Source of the DNA: Trichocoleus sp. FACHB-46
GTDB taxonomy: Bacteria; Cyanobacteriota; Cyanobacteriia; FACHB-46
Assembly (NCBI RefSeq): GCF_014695385.1
Contig: NZ_JACJOD010000076.1
Coordinates: 62,001-126,000, forward strand
Direction: 5' to 3'
DNA: 64,000 bases
Shown here: in pieces, positions 16,866-25,794 of the stretch
Position numbering within the stretch: the stretch's first letter is position 1
Layout: each line of letters opens with the position of its first letter
Position numbers and translations under genes: made by a program
Notes under the pieces: model-generated
The model's database searches: none
What the model was told of the DNA's origin: nothing
What the model saw: only the letters and a program-made list of their open reading frames with translations

Positions 16866-18236
16866 ATGGCTGACACCTCTCCACGGCTCCTGAATGGTCC
16901 TACTAACCCTTCCCTTTGGCAACGTCGCCTCTGGGGTCTGCGCTTTCTGTTTCGCCCGCTAGAAACCTTAGAAGCTCGCACTCAAGCGTATGGCGATGAC
17001 TATCGCGTCTCTCCTCCAGACACCAAACCCGCCTTGGTCTATTTCAGCACCCCCGAAGCGCTGGAAGCTATTTTCACCGCCAAACCAGAGCAACTGAGTG
17101 CTGGAGGAGGCAATCAGATTCTTAGAGTCCTCCTCGGTAAGCATGGCATTGTCTTGTTGGAAGGCCAAGCTCACCAACGCCAGCGCCAGCTCTTGATGCC
17201 TCCCTTTCATGGCGATCGCATGCGCTCCTATGCTCAAATCATTCAGGATATTACTACTCAAGTGAGGAGCCCGTGGAGGGTGGGCACCACATTTGCCGTG
17301 CGGCCTGCAATGCAGTCAATTTCTTTGCAGGTGATTCTCAAAGCTGTATTTGGTCTCAACGGCGGGCCACGTTATGACCAGTTGCAGCAAGCGCTGACTC
17401 AAATGCTCGATGGTTTTGGTTCTCCCTTCGGAGCGATGTTCCTGTTCTATCCTTTCTTGCAGCAGGACTGGGGAGCCTGGAGCCCTTGGGGACGGTTCTT
17501 ACGGCTTCGTCAGCAAGTGGATGATCTGCTTTATGCTGAGATATCCGATCGCCGGAGTCAGGCGGAGGTGGGGCGAACGGATATCTTGGCTTTACTCATG
17601 GCAGCCCGTGACTCGGAAGGGCAACCGCTGAGCGAGGTCGAACTGCGAGATGAACTGATCACGCTCTTGTTTGCAGGGCACGAAACCACAGCCTCAGCCC
17701 TTGCTTGGGCTTTGTACTGGATTGCCTCTTTGCCGGAAGTGCGTAGCAAGCTGCTCGCAGAAATAGAGGGATTGCAACCCAGTCCTGATTCGATGGCGAT
17801 CGCGCGGTTGCCCTATCTTAGCGCCGTCTGTCAGGAAACCTTGCGGCTCTATCCAATCGCTCTCAGTGCGTTTCCTCGGGTAGTGAAGCAACCGCTGGAG
17901 ATTGCAGGCTATGCTCTCGAACCCGGTACCTTGGTCATGCCCTCGATTTATCTGGCACATCACCGAGCAGAGGTTTATCCAGAACCGAAGCAGTTTAGAC
18001 CAGAGCGGTTTTTAGAGCGACAGTTTTCTCCTTACGAGTACTTTCCCTTTGGGGGAGGTGATCGCCGCTGTATTGGAGCGGCCTTTGCCTTGTTTGAGAT
18101 GAAGTTGGTGTTGTTTGAGTTGGTATCGCATCTAGAGATGGCGATCGTCAACCCTAAACCGATTCGACCGATGCGGCGGGGATTGACGGTTGCTCCTTCT
18201 GACCGCTTTCAACTGCGGGTGACTAACATTCGTTGA
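16866..18236 (+). CDS. Cytochrome P450 (CYP110-like)
   Basis: The 456-residue soluble P450 has the oxygen-binding I-helix motif AGHETTASALAW near residue 270, the K-helix ExxR in ETLRLYP near 325, and the PERF motif (FRPERFLE). The haem-cysteine loop FPFGGGDRRCIGAAFALFEM lies near residues 396-415. No membrane anchor is present, as expected in bacteria. The sequence style (RHxLxKHGIVLLEGxxHQRQRQLLMPPFHG) fits the cyanobacterial CYP110 group, some of which hydroxylate fatty acids or act on sesquiterpenes. No ferredoxin or terpene synthase gene is adjacent, so the substrate is unknown. The start at 16866 gives the expected length. Confidence 0.92.
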   Translation: MADTSPRLLNGPTNPSLWQRRLWGLRFLFRPLETLEARTQAYGDDYRVSPPDTKPALVYFSTPEALEAIFTAKPEQLSAGGGNQILRVLLGKHGIVLLEGQAHQRQRQLLMPPFHGDRMRSYAQIIQDITTQVRSPWRVGTTFAVRPAMQSISLQVILKAVFGLNGGPRYDQLQQALTQMLDGFGSPFGAMFLFYPFLQQDWGAWSPWGRFLRLRQQVDDLLYAEISDRRSQAEVGRTDILALLMAARDSEGQPLSEVELRDELITLLFAGHETTASALAWALYWIASLPEVRSKLLAEIEGLQPSPDSMAIARLPYLSAVCQETLRLYPIALSAFPRVVKQPLEIAGYALEPGTLVMPSIYLAHHRAEVYPEPKQFRPERFLERQFSPYEYFPFGGGDRRCIGAAFALFEMKLVLFELVSHLEMAIVNPKPIRPMRRGLTVAPSDRFQLRVTNIR

Positions 18237-18287
18237 TGAGCGACAGGCTTATGTCGGGCTAAGGAGGGTTGCAACGACCAAGAAACT

Positions 18288-18716
18288 CTACGTACCAAAG
18301 TGGATAAAGGCTGCACGGAAAGCAATAAACCACACTGCAAGCGTGGAAAATAGGTAGAGATAGAACCGAAGCATAATGAGATTGAATGTACAGTGGACAA
18401 TGCTATGCAATACGCGGAATCCAACAAAAATCCATGCAGCGTTTAAGTACACTGCATCAACTTGCTGTATGACGAAAAGATATAGAACGAGCGCATAGAA
18501 AAGTACCGGAATCTCAAATAGATTTTTTAGGTTATCTGATGGACTGGAGACGCTGGGTGGTGAAATCTGCGCCAGTACACCAGGTGCAGCGAGTTCCTTC
18601 GGGCGGAGTTTCTGACTATTGATGAAGTTGATCCGACGAACGTACATATACACCCAGACTAGGAGGGTTAAAAACATGGTTGCAAAGAATGGATTGAAGA
18701 TGGCAGTTTGGGTCAT
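18288..18716 (-). CDS. MAPEG family membrane protein
   Basis: The 142-residue protein has four membrane segments with the MAPEG family signature. After the first helix comes RRINFI, then NLKNLFEIPVLFYALVLYLF, and later WIFVGFRVLHSIVHCTFN. Eukaryotic members conjugate glutathione or make eicosanoids. Bacterial and cyanobacterial ones include glutathione transferases and peroxidases of uncertain substrate. It converges on the P450 gene (52-bp gap) and is divergent from the LuxR-type regulator. Confidence 0.88.
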   Translation of the reverse strand: MTQTAIFNPFFATMFLTLLVWVYMYVRRINFINSQKLRPKELAAPGVLAQISPPSVSSPSDNLKNLFEIPVLFYALVLYLFVIQQVDAVYLNAAWIFVGFRVLHSIVHCTFNLIMLRFYLYLFSTLAVWFIAFRAAFIHFGT

Positions 18717-18848
18717 TTTTACTTCTTAAACTCGCTCGTTCTGCTGATCATCAAGCAATGCTGAATTGCTGTTGAGATTATGGCTAACATAGGCTGAGTG
18801 CTTTAGCGTTTCTAGACCTCGATCGGGTACACTTAGTCCCCTTCACTT

Positions 18849-19553
18849 ATGGCAAGTTCCTTAGGGTTTCTGTTTGAAACGATCCGCCAAACCCCTAGCA
18901 AATCTGTTCTCCGCTTGCACATTGCCCCTAAGATCGGTGAATATTTTGCCGCGAAGCGATCTGCCATCTTTTTCTTCGATCAAAAACGCTTCAGCGATCG
19001 CAATCTTCAGAAAATCCTGAAAATTGCCCTGTCCACCGAGCTGAATCCGGTAGCTCGTTATCTAGCAGAGCGGCATGCTCCCGTTCATGAAGGCTTAGTC
19101 ACAACGCCCAAGACTTGGAAGTTAATTTGTCCCCGCCCTGATCACTGGCATGTAATGGCAGGACCAATTATTAATCAGGGTCAAATTGTAGGCACAGTCG
19201 GTTGTACTCGTGAACAAACGATGTCTGCGTTTAACAGCGAAAATTTAGTTGATTTGAGTGCCATTTACTTACACTTATCAACTTGGGTGGCAACTATGGA
19301 GGCACCTGGCATTATATTGCAGCACCAATCACTCAACACCCCTTCTCCAGAGAAGCTACGCCAATATTTAACACCCCGTGAGTTGCAGATTGCAGAACTG
19401 GTGGCATTGGGACAAACCAATGCAGAAATTGGCCATCAACTTTGGATTACGGAAAACTCTGTAAAGCAAGCTCTAAAGCGCATGTTCCGTAAGCTTGAGG
19501 TTTCCTCTCGCGCAGAAATGGTTGCAAAGCTCTTAGATAAAAGGCTCCACTGA
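18849..19553 (+). CDS. LuxR-type transcriptional regulator with GAF-like sensor
   Basis: The 234-residue protein ends in a LuxR-type helix-turn-helix, LTPRELQIAELVALGQTNAE followed by IGHQLWITENSVKQALKR, at residues about 172-230. The N-terminal 150 residues look like a GAF-type sensor domain (AKRSAIFFFD, VAGPIINQGQIVGTVGCTRE). Many cyanobacteria carry such regulators; the redox regulator PedR belongs to the same broad class but is much shorter. Its position divergent from the MAPEG gene suggests that gene as a possible target. The signal is not evident. Confidence 0.82.
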   Translation: MASSLGFLFETIRQTPSKSVLRLHIAPKIGEYFAAKRSAIFFFDQKRFSDRNLQKILKIALSTELNPVARYLAERHAPVHEGLVTTPKTWKLICPRPDHWHVMAGPIINQGQIVGTVGCTREQTMSAFNSENLVDLSAIYLHLSTWVATMEAPGIILQHQSLNTPSPEKLRQYLTPRELQIAELVALGQTNAEIGHQLWITENSVKQALKRMFRKLEVSSRAEMVAKLLDKRLH

Positions 19554-19575
19554 AAACTAATAGGAAGCGATCGCC

Positions 19576-19842
19576 ATGCGGATAAAACTAAAGGAAATTG
19601 CGTTTGCCAATGGGGTAGTGTTCGTAGACTTGTACAACATTGGTTTTAGAGTTAAAGCTTTTGTCAACACTCAATCTGCAAATGGGTCAGCGGAAAATAG
19701 GCGGGGATGGCTCTTACAGGGGGAAGAAATGGCTATTGAGCGAGTGCTCACGAATGCTGGTCGCCTGTGGGTCAGCGGCAAAAACCCTAGAGGCGAGCGA
19801 ATGGATTTGGATCCAAAAGATTTGCTTTATGTGGAGGAGTAG
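19576..19842 (+). CDS. Unknown 88-aa protein
   Basis: The product is 88 residues, basic and soluble, and predicted rich in beta-strand (IAFANGVVFVDLYNIGFRVK). It ends in DPKDLLYVEE. The ATG at 19576 is preceded by AGGAAG with an eight-base gap, a good ribosome-binding site, which supports a real gene despite its size. It follows the LuxR gene by 22 bp and is probably cotranscribed with it. No family is recognised. Confidence 0.65.
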   Translation: MRIKLKEIAFANGVVFVDLYNIGFRVKAFVNTQSANGSAENRRGWLLQGEEMAIERVLTNAGRLWVSGKNPRGERMDLDPKDLLYVEE

Positions 19843-19937
19843 CGATCGCTCTCTTTTGGAAGTTTAGAACGAATTACAGGTCTATCCGCTAGGATAAGCA
19901 CATATCCATTTTTGAAAGCCCAGCAACTTCCGATAGA

Positions 19938-20459
19938 TTGGTTATAACAAGTGAGTTTGTCCTAGTGGATACTTCCCCAAACTTCTCGCCTGCTTTATCA
20001 GAAGCGATCGCCTTGGTCGATCAACTTTCTATTAACGATCAAAAAAAACTGGCGCTTTACCTGCTTCTGTACTTATACCAACGTTCCGTTGTATCACGCG
20101 CAGAAATTGATGCTTTAGTCCTAGTGGATAGCGAGCCACCTGATCCGCTAGGACCAACTTCTACGGTAGCGGTAGGGTGGAAGCAAGAGAAGCGGGTGGT
20201 GAAAGAACGAGACAGCGGTGCGATCAACACTTACATTGAATATTGGTTCAATTGTGAGGTGTGGAGCAGTAAAGAAGAAGCATGGAAACATAAATCCTGC
20301 TATATCTGCCAACATCCCGAAGGGCGATCGCCTAGTCCTGGTGCTGCCCGCAAGATTGAGCTATTGAACCGTCAAATTGCTAACAAACGCCCGTATTGGG
20401 AAACGATGCAACTGCTCAACAAGCAACGCAAGCTAGAACAGTGGCAGGGACATTTATAG
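19938..20459 (+). CDS. Unknown 173-aa protein
   Basis: I do not recognise this protein. The N-terminal third is helical and hydrophobic in places (EAIALVDQLSINDQKKLALY then LLLYLYQRS). The C-terminal half is basic and contains clustered cysteines (WFNCEV, KHKSCYICQHPEG), then ARKIELLNRQIANKRPYWET. The CxxC in CYIC could bind a metal. The start is uncertain: the frame opens with a TTG near 19938, and an in-frame GTG lies about 27 bases later, with no ATG near the front. It converges on the Rep-like gene (30-bp gap) and may belong to that module. Confidence 0.55.
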   Translation: MVITSEFVLVDTSPNFSPALSEAIALVDQLSINDQKKLALYLLLYLYQRSVVSRAEIDALVLVDSEPPDPLGPTSTVAVGWKQEKRVVKERDSGAINTYIEYWFNCEVWSSKEEAWKHKSCYICQHPEGRSPSPGAARKIELLNRQIANKRPYWETMQLLNKQRKLEQWQGHL

Positions 20460-20489
20460 ATCAGCTTTCAGTTCATTCTTGCGTACCTA

Positions 20490-22460
20490 CTAAAGTTTCA
20501 GAAGTGTACGAATTTGGTTTTGGTGTTTTGGTTGAATGGATCGCTCTCCCTTAATCCACCGCGTAATTAGGGAGCGATCGACCCCCAGTTTCTTTGCTAG
20601 TTGGGCTTTAGACCAGCCTAGATTATCTAAAGCGATCGATAAATCTGCGCTTGTTAGTGTTTTTGAGCGTTCTAAGGCGCGCTGAATTGGCGTAAAAGGT
20701 TCAGAGTCGGAAGCTGCATCTGAGCCTAGGACTGCTCCTAATTTTTCCTGAATTAGAATCGTTGGCTGAATGATGACGATCGCCTTGAGCCAAATCGTTA
20801 ACCAGTTGCGGGGACGTACTTTAGCCTGCTTAGAATTTTTATCGATACCCCATTCTGGTCTGATACAGTCTGGATATGTTTCTAGATCAAACTCAATTTG
20901 CCAGCCTAACTCGTGGAGCGTCAGCAACGCATGATTCCACTGGCTAATCAATGCATTGCGCCGCTGCTTATTGGTTTGGAGCGCCATCATCAGCTCTTTG
21001 GGTTCCAATCGTTCTAGCAGTGTTCCGACTTCGTAACGACCATCACAACGAATCCGACTCATGATGGTTAGAAAGATAGCTAGTTTAGAAGCTAAGCGTT
21101 GACGATAAGGATTGATCTGCAACGTGCTTTTGGCTAAATATCCGTACTGACAAAGCGCTTGCTTGCCACCACTAAAATCCTTGGCATTGAGAAATTTCTC
21201 CGTCCAGCTACCAGGGCGGACTTTAATGTATAGCTCGTCAGGCTCTCCTGCTTCATATTGAAGAGAGCCAGGCTGTTCGGTATCGACTGTGAGTGCCAAC
21301 TGCCCGACACATTCTAGTTCTTCCAACATCCACATCGGTCCTCGCGCCACGTTATAGCGATTTGCGCCCACGTTGATGTTGCTAATGAGTACCGATAGAC
21401 TACAAACTAGTTCGACTAAGTGGCTGATCTTCTTGAGCTTCTGTCCTAAAGTAATATCTGTGCGTTTATCCCAACCGAACAGCTTGATTAAGTCGGTTCC
21501 CCTTAGCCGAATTTGCTGTTCCCAAGGTTGCTCTGAATCTGTGGCGTAGGATGAGAAAATCAGCAGCACATAAGCCGCCTCCGGACCAAACTGCTGAATG
21601 ATCTCCCATGCAGCTTTGCCCGGAACTAGCTCGATCTGGCGGCTTGATGGACTCTGACGAACAATGTTGTGCTGAATAAACCCTTCTCCAACCAGCTTTT
21701 TCCAGTAGGGATATTCTCCATCCTCCCACTGATTGTTGATTAGTGCTTGCGCTCCTGTCAGAATTGGATAACCAGTGGCTACTTGTTCAATCTCTCGCCC
21801 TTGAAATAGAGCTGGGTCAGCCACGAACTCATCGGTTGAGCGAATTCCTAGGAGTTTTTCAACCTCATCAACTGAGAATCCAGATAGGTCAAGGTTGCCT
21901 AACCACTCACTCGCCGTATAGAAAGCACAGGCACTGATAACGATTGATTCTTGCCAAGCTTCTTCTTCAGGTAAAGTGGGGTCTGCTTCTACAGATAACA
22001 TGCCTGGAATTGAGCAATCTACTGGCATGCGTCTGTCTACTTTCCATTGCTCTAGCCGAGTTAGAATCCAATTGGCTCTTTGGCTCCAGAACTCTTCTTG
22101 TTTCAAAATAGCTCTGAATAGTTTCTCTAAACGAGCGATCGCTGGCTTTTGTAATGCGCCGATTTTTTCAGTTTCGTTGTAGAGGTTGATTAAATCACTG
22201 GTGCCTTTACTCTTAGAACGGGTTTGGCGTAATCGATGCTGGTTGATGCCAGTCGCCACGTTGACTAATACCAGGTTGAGGAATGATTTGCCCTGACGTA
22301 GTTTCTCGGCGTACTCTGGTGCGGTGCTAATCTCCACGATGGCATGGGGACTAAGTGCAGCGCTGCTCTCCTCTAGGATGACTGTTGCGCTGTAAGAATG
22401 CTTATCTTCTTCGCGATTTGCTGCACTCATGGGCATGGCTTCACGGAGGCTGGTCAACAT
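20490..22460 (-). CDS. Rep-like replication initiator candidate with C-terminal HTH
   Basis: The 656-residue protein is soluble and largely helical. Its last 55 residues form a Cro/C1-type helix-turn-helix (NLGWSKAQLAKKLGVDRSLI then TRWIKGERSI). The body contains winged-helix-like segments typical of large plasmid initiators, but no nickase or NTPase motif is seen. The gene is divergent from a primase-like gene, and the 0.9-kb spacer between them carries eight iteron-like repeats. That context is the main reason to call it a Rep candidate; the sequence alone supports only a large DNA-binding protein. Alternative starts occur at residues 9 and 11. It could also be an autoregulator binding the same repeats. 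Confidence 0.6.
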   Translation of the reverse strand: MLTSLREAMPMSAANREEDKHSYSATVILEESSAALSPHAIVEISTAPEYAEKLRQGKSFLNLVLVNVATGINQHRLRQTRSKSKGTSDLINLYNETEKIGALQKPAIARLEKLFRAILKQEEFWSQRANWILTRLEQWKVDRRMPVDCSIPGMLSVEADPTLPEEEAWQESIVISACAFYTASEWLGNLDLSGFSVDEVEKLLGIRSTDEFVADPALFQGREIEQVATGYPILTGAQALINNQWEDGEYPYWKKLVGEGFIQHNIVRQSPSSRQIELVPGKAAWEIIQQFGPEAAYVLLIFSSYATDSEQPWEQQIRLRGTDLIKLFGWDKRTDITLGQKLKKISHLVELVCSLSVLISNINVGANRYNVARGPMWMLEELECVGQLALTVDTEQPGSLQYEAGEPDELYIKVRPGSWTEKFLNAKDFSGGKQALCQYGYLAKSTLQINPYRQRLASKLAIFLTIMSRIRCDGRYEVGTLLERLEPKELMMALQTNKQRRNALISQWNHALLTLHELGWQIEFDLETYPDCIRPEWGIDKNSKQAKVRPRNWLTIWLKAIVIIQPTILIQEKLGAVLGSDAASDSEPFTPIQRALERSKTLTSADLSIALDNLGWSKAQLAKKLGVDRSLITRWIKGERSIQPKHQNQIRTLLKL

Positions 22461-23356
22461 CCTTGTAAAACCTCATCAGTATAGCTGGTGAGTTTGTTGC
22501 CAATGGTCTTGCCTTGATCAACCAGTCAAGTTGTCAACACGATTGCATTGGGTCGACTTAGCGCTTTGCTAATTTGAAACCTGAAAACCCTTGTCCATTG
22601 ACTGCTCTGGCTTTTATAACTCATGACTTACTGTTGCCAAAACCTCTAGAATCCCTTGACCAAAACCTCTAGAATCCCCTGACCAACTCTACTGATTTTG
22701 CTTAGATCGTCTTACTTCTTTGTGGCAGTAGCGGCCTGAATTTGCTGGAGAGCTTTCCCCTTGGCATCTTTGCTTCAGGTTGATTTGGACTAAAAACAAA
22801 AATTTCCTTTGATAAAAGTTTACGTTCCCCTGTTGTTGACAGTGTTGCCAAAACCTCTAGAATCCCCCGACCATCGTCTTAAGTTTGGATCGTTTACGCG
22901 ATCGCGCCCTACTTGTATTTCTCTCTTAAAGGCTGTTAGAGGTTTACTGAAGCAACTCTAAGGCTCAAAAAGTTGTTGACAATGTTGACAAGTGCTCTAG
23001 AATCCCCCGACTTCCCTTTCTCAGGAGTTGTTGACAATGTTGACAGCTGCTCTAGAATCCCCCGACTTGGTCTTTCTACTTCTTTCTGTTTTCGCAGCGA
23101 GGGCGATCGCTTTTCTTGTTGACAGTGTTGACAATCTCTCTAGAATGGCGCGACTTCAGCTCTAGAATCCCCTGACCAAAAAAATTTTTTAGCTCTAGAA
23201 TTTCCCGATTTATCTTTTTTGCAAACCCTTTCCAGCATTGGTCTTGTGCCTTGCTGACACCCTCAAGGGAAACGTGTTGACAAACCCTAGATCGCAAAAA
23301 AACGCATGTTATATGTGCTCTATTCCAGTTCTTGTTAGGAACAGAGCAATTTTGAT
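22461..23356. other. Candidate iteron-type replication origin / shared operator region
   Basis: This 896-bp non-coding spacer separates the divergent Rep-like and primase-like genes. It holds eight copies of a 17-bp core, several with an upstream TTGTTGACA element. AT-rich stretches occur at 22791-22822 and at 23178-23191 (AAAAAAATTTTTT-like), the latter lying between repeats 7 and 8 and resembling a DNA-unwinding element. Near the rep start there is an inverted GTTGTCAAC (22530 region). GTGTTGACAAACCCTAG lies at about 23273, close to the primase start. Origin function is inferred from layout; an operator for two divergent genes is the main alternative. Confidence 0.6.
22644..23209 (+). repeat. 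Iteron-like direct repeats (8 copies, core CTCTAGAATCCCCCGAC)
   Basis: Core copies start at 22644, 22667, 22855, 22995, 23050, 23138, 23160 and 23193, all in the same orientation. Copies 3, 4 and 5 are perfect; the others differ at one to five positions, mostly within the C-run and 3' end. Copies 3-6 each have TTGTTGACARTGTTGMCA starting exactly 22 bp before the core, so the full unit is about 39 bp. The last five copies are spaced 55, 88, 22 and 33 bp apart, all multiples of 11. TCTAGA inside the core is itself a palindrome. Confidence 0.92.
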
Positions 23357-25330
23357 ATGCAGGTACAAGGCTCCTTATGCTTTCAGGGGGTACGTGAATG
23401 GGATAGTGAATTTCTGGCACTTTTCCCCCACCGCTTCGATTACATTTATGCCCATCACCCAGAGTTTCAAGTTTCTCCGGTTTGGCAAACTGAGAGCCGC
23501 TACCCCCTATCGGATCGGCTGATTCAGCAGGCTGCTTGTCTTTATGGTGTGCGTTTTGGTGCAGAGACTCAGTACTGCTTACTCGATATTGATATTGGCA
23601 GCCGCTACCACCCTAACCAAGATCCCTTAGCTATTGCTCGCTTGCTGGCTGCTCTGGAACCGCTGGGACTAGTTAGCTATCTTGCTTGTACTTCCAGCTA
23701 TAGTGCGGGGCTGCACCTCTACTTTCCCTTTAAGCACCCACAGAAAACTTGGCAGCTTGCGATCGCCCTCCAGACACTCCTAGAGAACGCAGGTTTTAAG
23801 CCAACTTTAGGTCAACTAGAGCTTTTTCCTAATCCTAAGCTTTACAGCACTGATGGCGCGCCTAGTCTCTATGCTGCCCATCGTTTACCCCTCCAAACTG
23901 GTTCCTATCTACTAAACCGTAGCTGGGAGCCTATCTACACTTGCCAAGCTACTTTTGTGCAGCAGTGGCGATCGGCACAACATCATAACGATATTGATGT
24001 TCAAAGTTTGCAACAGACGCTTAAAATTGCTCATCGTCAGCGCTACCACCTCTCCGGGAAAGCTGATAAATTCCTCAATGACCTGAACGCAGAGATCGAG
24101 CCTGGCTGGACAGGTCGAGGACAAACTAACTACCTTTTAGGCCGCATTGCTCTGCGTAGCTATATCTTTGGTCATCTTTTCTATGCTTCCCAGCCTTTAG
24201 AAGGTAAGGCTTTAGTAGATGACATTGTTCAGATTGCTAAATCGCTTCCGGGCTATCACGATTGGTGTCAACATCAGCATGAAATTGCCAAACGAGCTGA
24301 GGAATGGGCGCTTTGTGTAGAGAACAGCCGCTACTTTCACTTTGGTCAAGGCAAACAGTCTTTAGTTAGTTCTGCTGATCACCTACTTACCGAGCAACTA
24401 GCTACTGCAGAAGTTGTGCCTTGGAATCAGCAGCAACAACAGGGGGCGAGAGAACGCATTAGAAGCGCGATCGCTGACCTACTGAACCAAAGTCAACTGC
24501 CAAGCAACACTACGGCGCGCTTTAAGGCACTCACAGAATACGGCATCGGTGGTAGCACTCTCTACCGCCATCGTGACCTTTGGCATCCAGATCACCTTGG
24601 GGAAAACCCCCCCCACCCCCCGACTTCATTAGATATATCGAGTGAGGATTGCTCTGGAACAGCATCCTCACTCAATAGCTCTACAAGCTTATTAGTTAGC
24701 AAGGACCGTAATGCCTCTCCTAGCGGACCCTCCAGCGATTTTCAGCCTTCTGAAGATTCTGCTGCGGGTCGTAATTCTAATCTCAACCAGTCAATGCCTG
24801 AGGCTCCCCTACTTGATGCTTCACTGGAGCAACCCAGTTTGCAGGGAGTTCGCTACATCCAGCAAGTGTTATTGGAGGTTAAAGAGCGGCTAAGAAGCCA
24901 GCAGAAGCCTCAATCTGAGTCTCAATCTATGTCTGGCTCTGTTCCCTACTCAAAAGCTGATCAGACCGCTCACAGGCGCAAAATGGAGCAGTATTTAGCC
25001 TCTGGCGATCCAATCTTGATAGCTGAGGCTCGGCGATCGCTGCTAGCGACTCAGAAAGGGCTACCTAGGCAACTGTCACCTTTTAGGCAACCGGAGCAAC
25101 AGGCGATCGCAGATAGTTCCGTAGGTAATTCTGTAGATGATTTCGCAGACTGGTCTGAAGTGCTAGCGCAAATTAGTGTTCACCGACGGCGTTTAGGTTG
25201 GGCTGCGGCACAAGTCCAAACTGCTCTGCAACAACTGTTTGGCAAAGCCAGCCAAGCTCTGTTAACAGATGCGGAACTGGCTGCATGGCTGCACTGGTTA
25301 CAGCAGCAGCCTCTGTCCTTCTCGGATTAA
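23357..25330 (+). CDS. Archaeo-eukaryotic primase (AEP)-type replication protein
   Basis: The 657-residue protein has an N-terminal AEP/PrimPol-like catalytic core. The metal-binding DxD is in CLLDIDIGSRYHP (Asp77, Asp79), and the SxGxH-type motif in SSYSAGLHLYFPF (Ser116, His120). A later RLPLQTGSYLL segment resembles the third conserved region. Residues about 240-400 are helical, and a TARFKALTEYGIGGSTLYRH segment near 390-410 looks like a small HTH. A Ser/Pro-rich linker (about 415-500) leads to a C-terminal helical region. Primases of this type prime plasmid or prophage DNA. The divergent Rep-like gene and iterons between them support that role. No helicase domain is fused. Confidence 0.72.
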   Translation: MQVQGSLCFQGVREWDSEFLALFPHRFDYIYAHHPEFQVSPVWQTESRYPLSDRLIQQAACLYGVRFGAETQYCLLDIDIGSRYHPNQDPLAIARLLAALEPLGLVSYLACTSSYSAGLHLYFPFKHPQKTWQLAIALQTLLENAGFKPTLGQLELFPNPKLYSTDGAPSLYAAHRLPLQTGSYLLNRSWEPIYTCQATFVQQWRSAQHHNDIDVQSLQQTLKIAHRQRYHLSGKADKFLNDLNAEIEPGWTGRGQTNYLLGRIALRSYIFGHLFYASQPLEGKALVDDIVQIAKSLPGYHDWCQHQHEIAKRAEEWALCVENSRYFHFGQGKQSLVSSADHLLTEQLATAEVVPWNQQQQQGARERIRSAIADLLNQSQLPSNTTARFKALTEYGIGGSTLYRHRDLWHPDHLGENPPHPPTSLDISSEDCSGTASSLNSSTSLLVSKDRNASPSGPSSDFQPSEDSAAGRNSNLNQSMPEAPLLDASLEQPSLQGVRYIQQVLLEVKERLRSQQKPQSESQSMSGSVPYSKADQTAHRRKMEQYLASGDPILIAEARRSLLATQKGLPRQLSPFRQPEQQAIADSSVGNSVDDFADWSEVLAQISVHRRRLGWAAAQVQTALQQLFGKASQALLTDAELAAWLHWLQQQPLSFSD

Positions 25331-25740
25331 TAACCCTGGATAATTGGACAAATCGTGGTTTCGGGGTTGGCGGGTCTGGTTTCCCAGCCAGAGAGTAAAC
25401 CTTCTAACTCCAGCTTGAGAACTTGCAATTGCTGGATTTGCTGGTCAATTTCGGCCACTTTGTCTTCTAGCTTGACTTTGACGTGATCGCAAGGTAATTC
25501 TCCTTGATCGTGCACATCGAGAAACTCTTTAATCTCTGCCAAACTCAATCCCAACTTCTGCGCCCGTTTGATGAAGCTCAAGCGGGTGAAGATTCCCGGA
25601 TCAAAAAGGCGATAGCCTCCCTCAGTTCTGCCGATGGTTTTGAGCAGTCCTAGCTCTTCGTAATACCGAATAGTTTTAATTGGCACACCGCTAGCTTTAG
25701 CAACCGAACCAATTTGTTTTCCTGCTTCTTGAGCTATCAT
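25327..25740 (-). CDS. MerR-family heavy-metal-responsive regulator
   Basis: The 137-residue protein has the MerR winged helix (IGSVAKASGVPIKTIRYYEE), followed by the YRLFDPG wing and a long dimerisation helix. Candidate metal ligands are Cys84 (ELPCDHVK) and Cys131 near the end (TTICPIIQ). It lacks the CueR-type CX7C loop, so ligand geometry differs from classic CueR. It is the last gene of the copZ-copA-cupredoxin operon, which starts at a MerR-type promoter, so it should control its own operon in response to copper or a related metal. Its stop overlaps the 3' end of the convergent primase gene by four bases. Confidence 0.9.
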   Translation of the reverse strand: MIAQEAGKQIGSVAKASGVPIKTIRYYEELGLLKTIGRTEGGYRLFDPGIFTRLSFIKRAQKLGLSLAEIKEFLDVHDQGELPCDHVKVKLEDKVAEIDQQIQQLQVLKLELEGLLSGWETRPANPETTICPIIQGY

Positions 25741-25794
25741 CGCTAATCTCCCAGGGTTTAGTCTCCCAGTTGCCTATAATTCACTACTTTGATC

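Noticed and set aside
22644-23209. Repeats as a CRISPR array
   Set aside because: Spacing is irregular (22 to 188 bp), the cores are degenerate, spacers include repeated TTGTTGACA elements, and no cas gene is near.
23076-23420. 114-codon minus-strand frame in the iteron spacer
   Set aside because: It is built from the repeats and the start of the primase gene, has biased composition and no ribosome-binding site.
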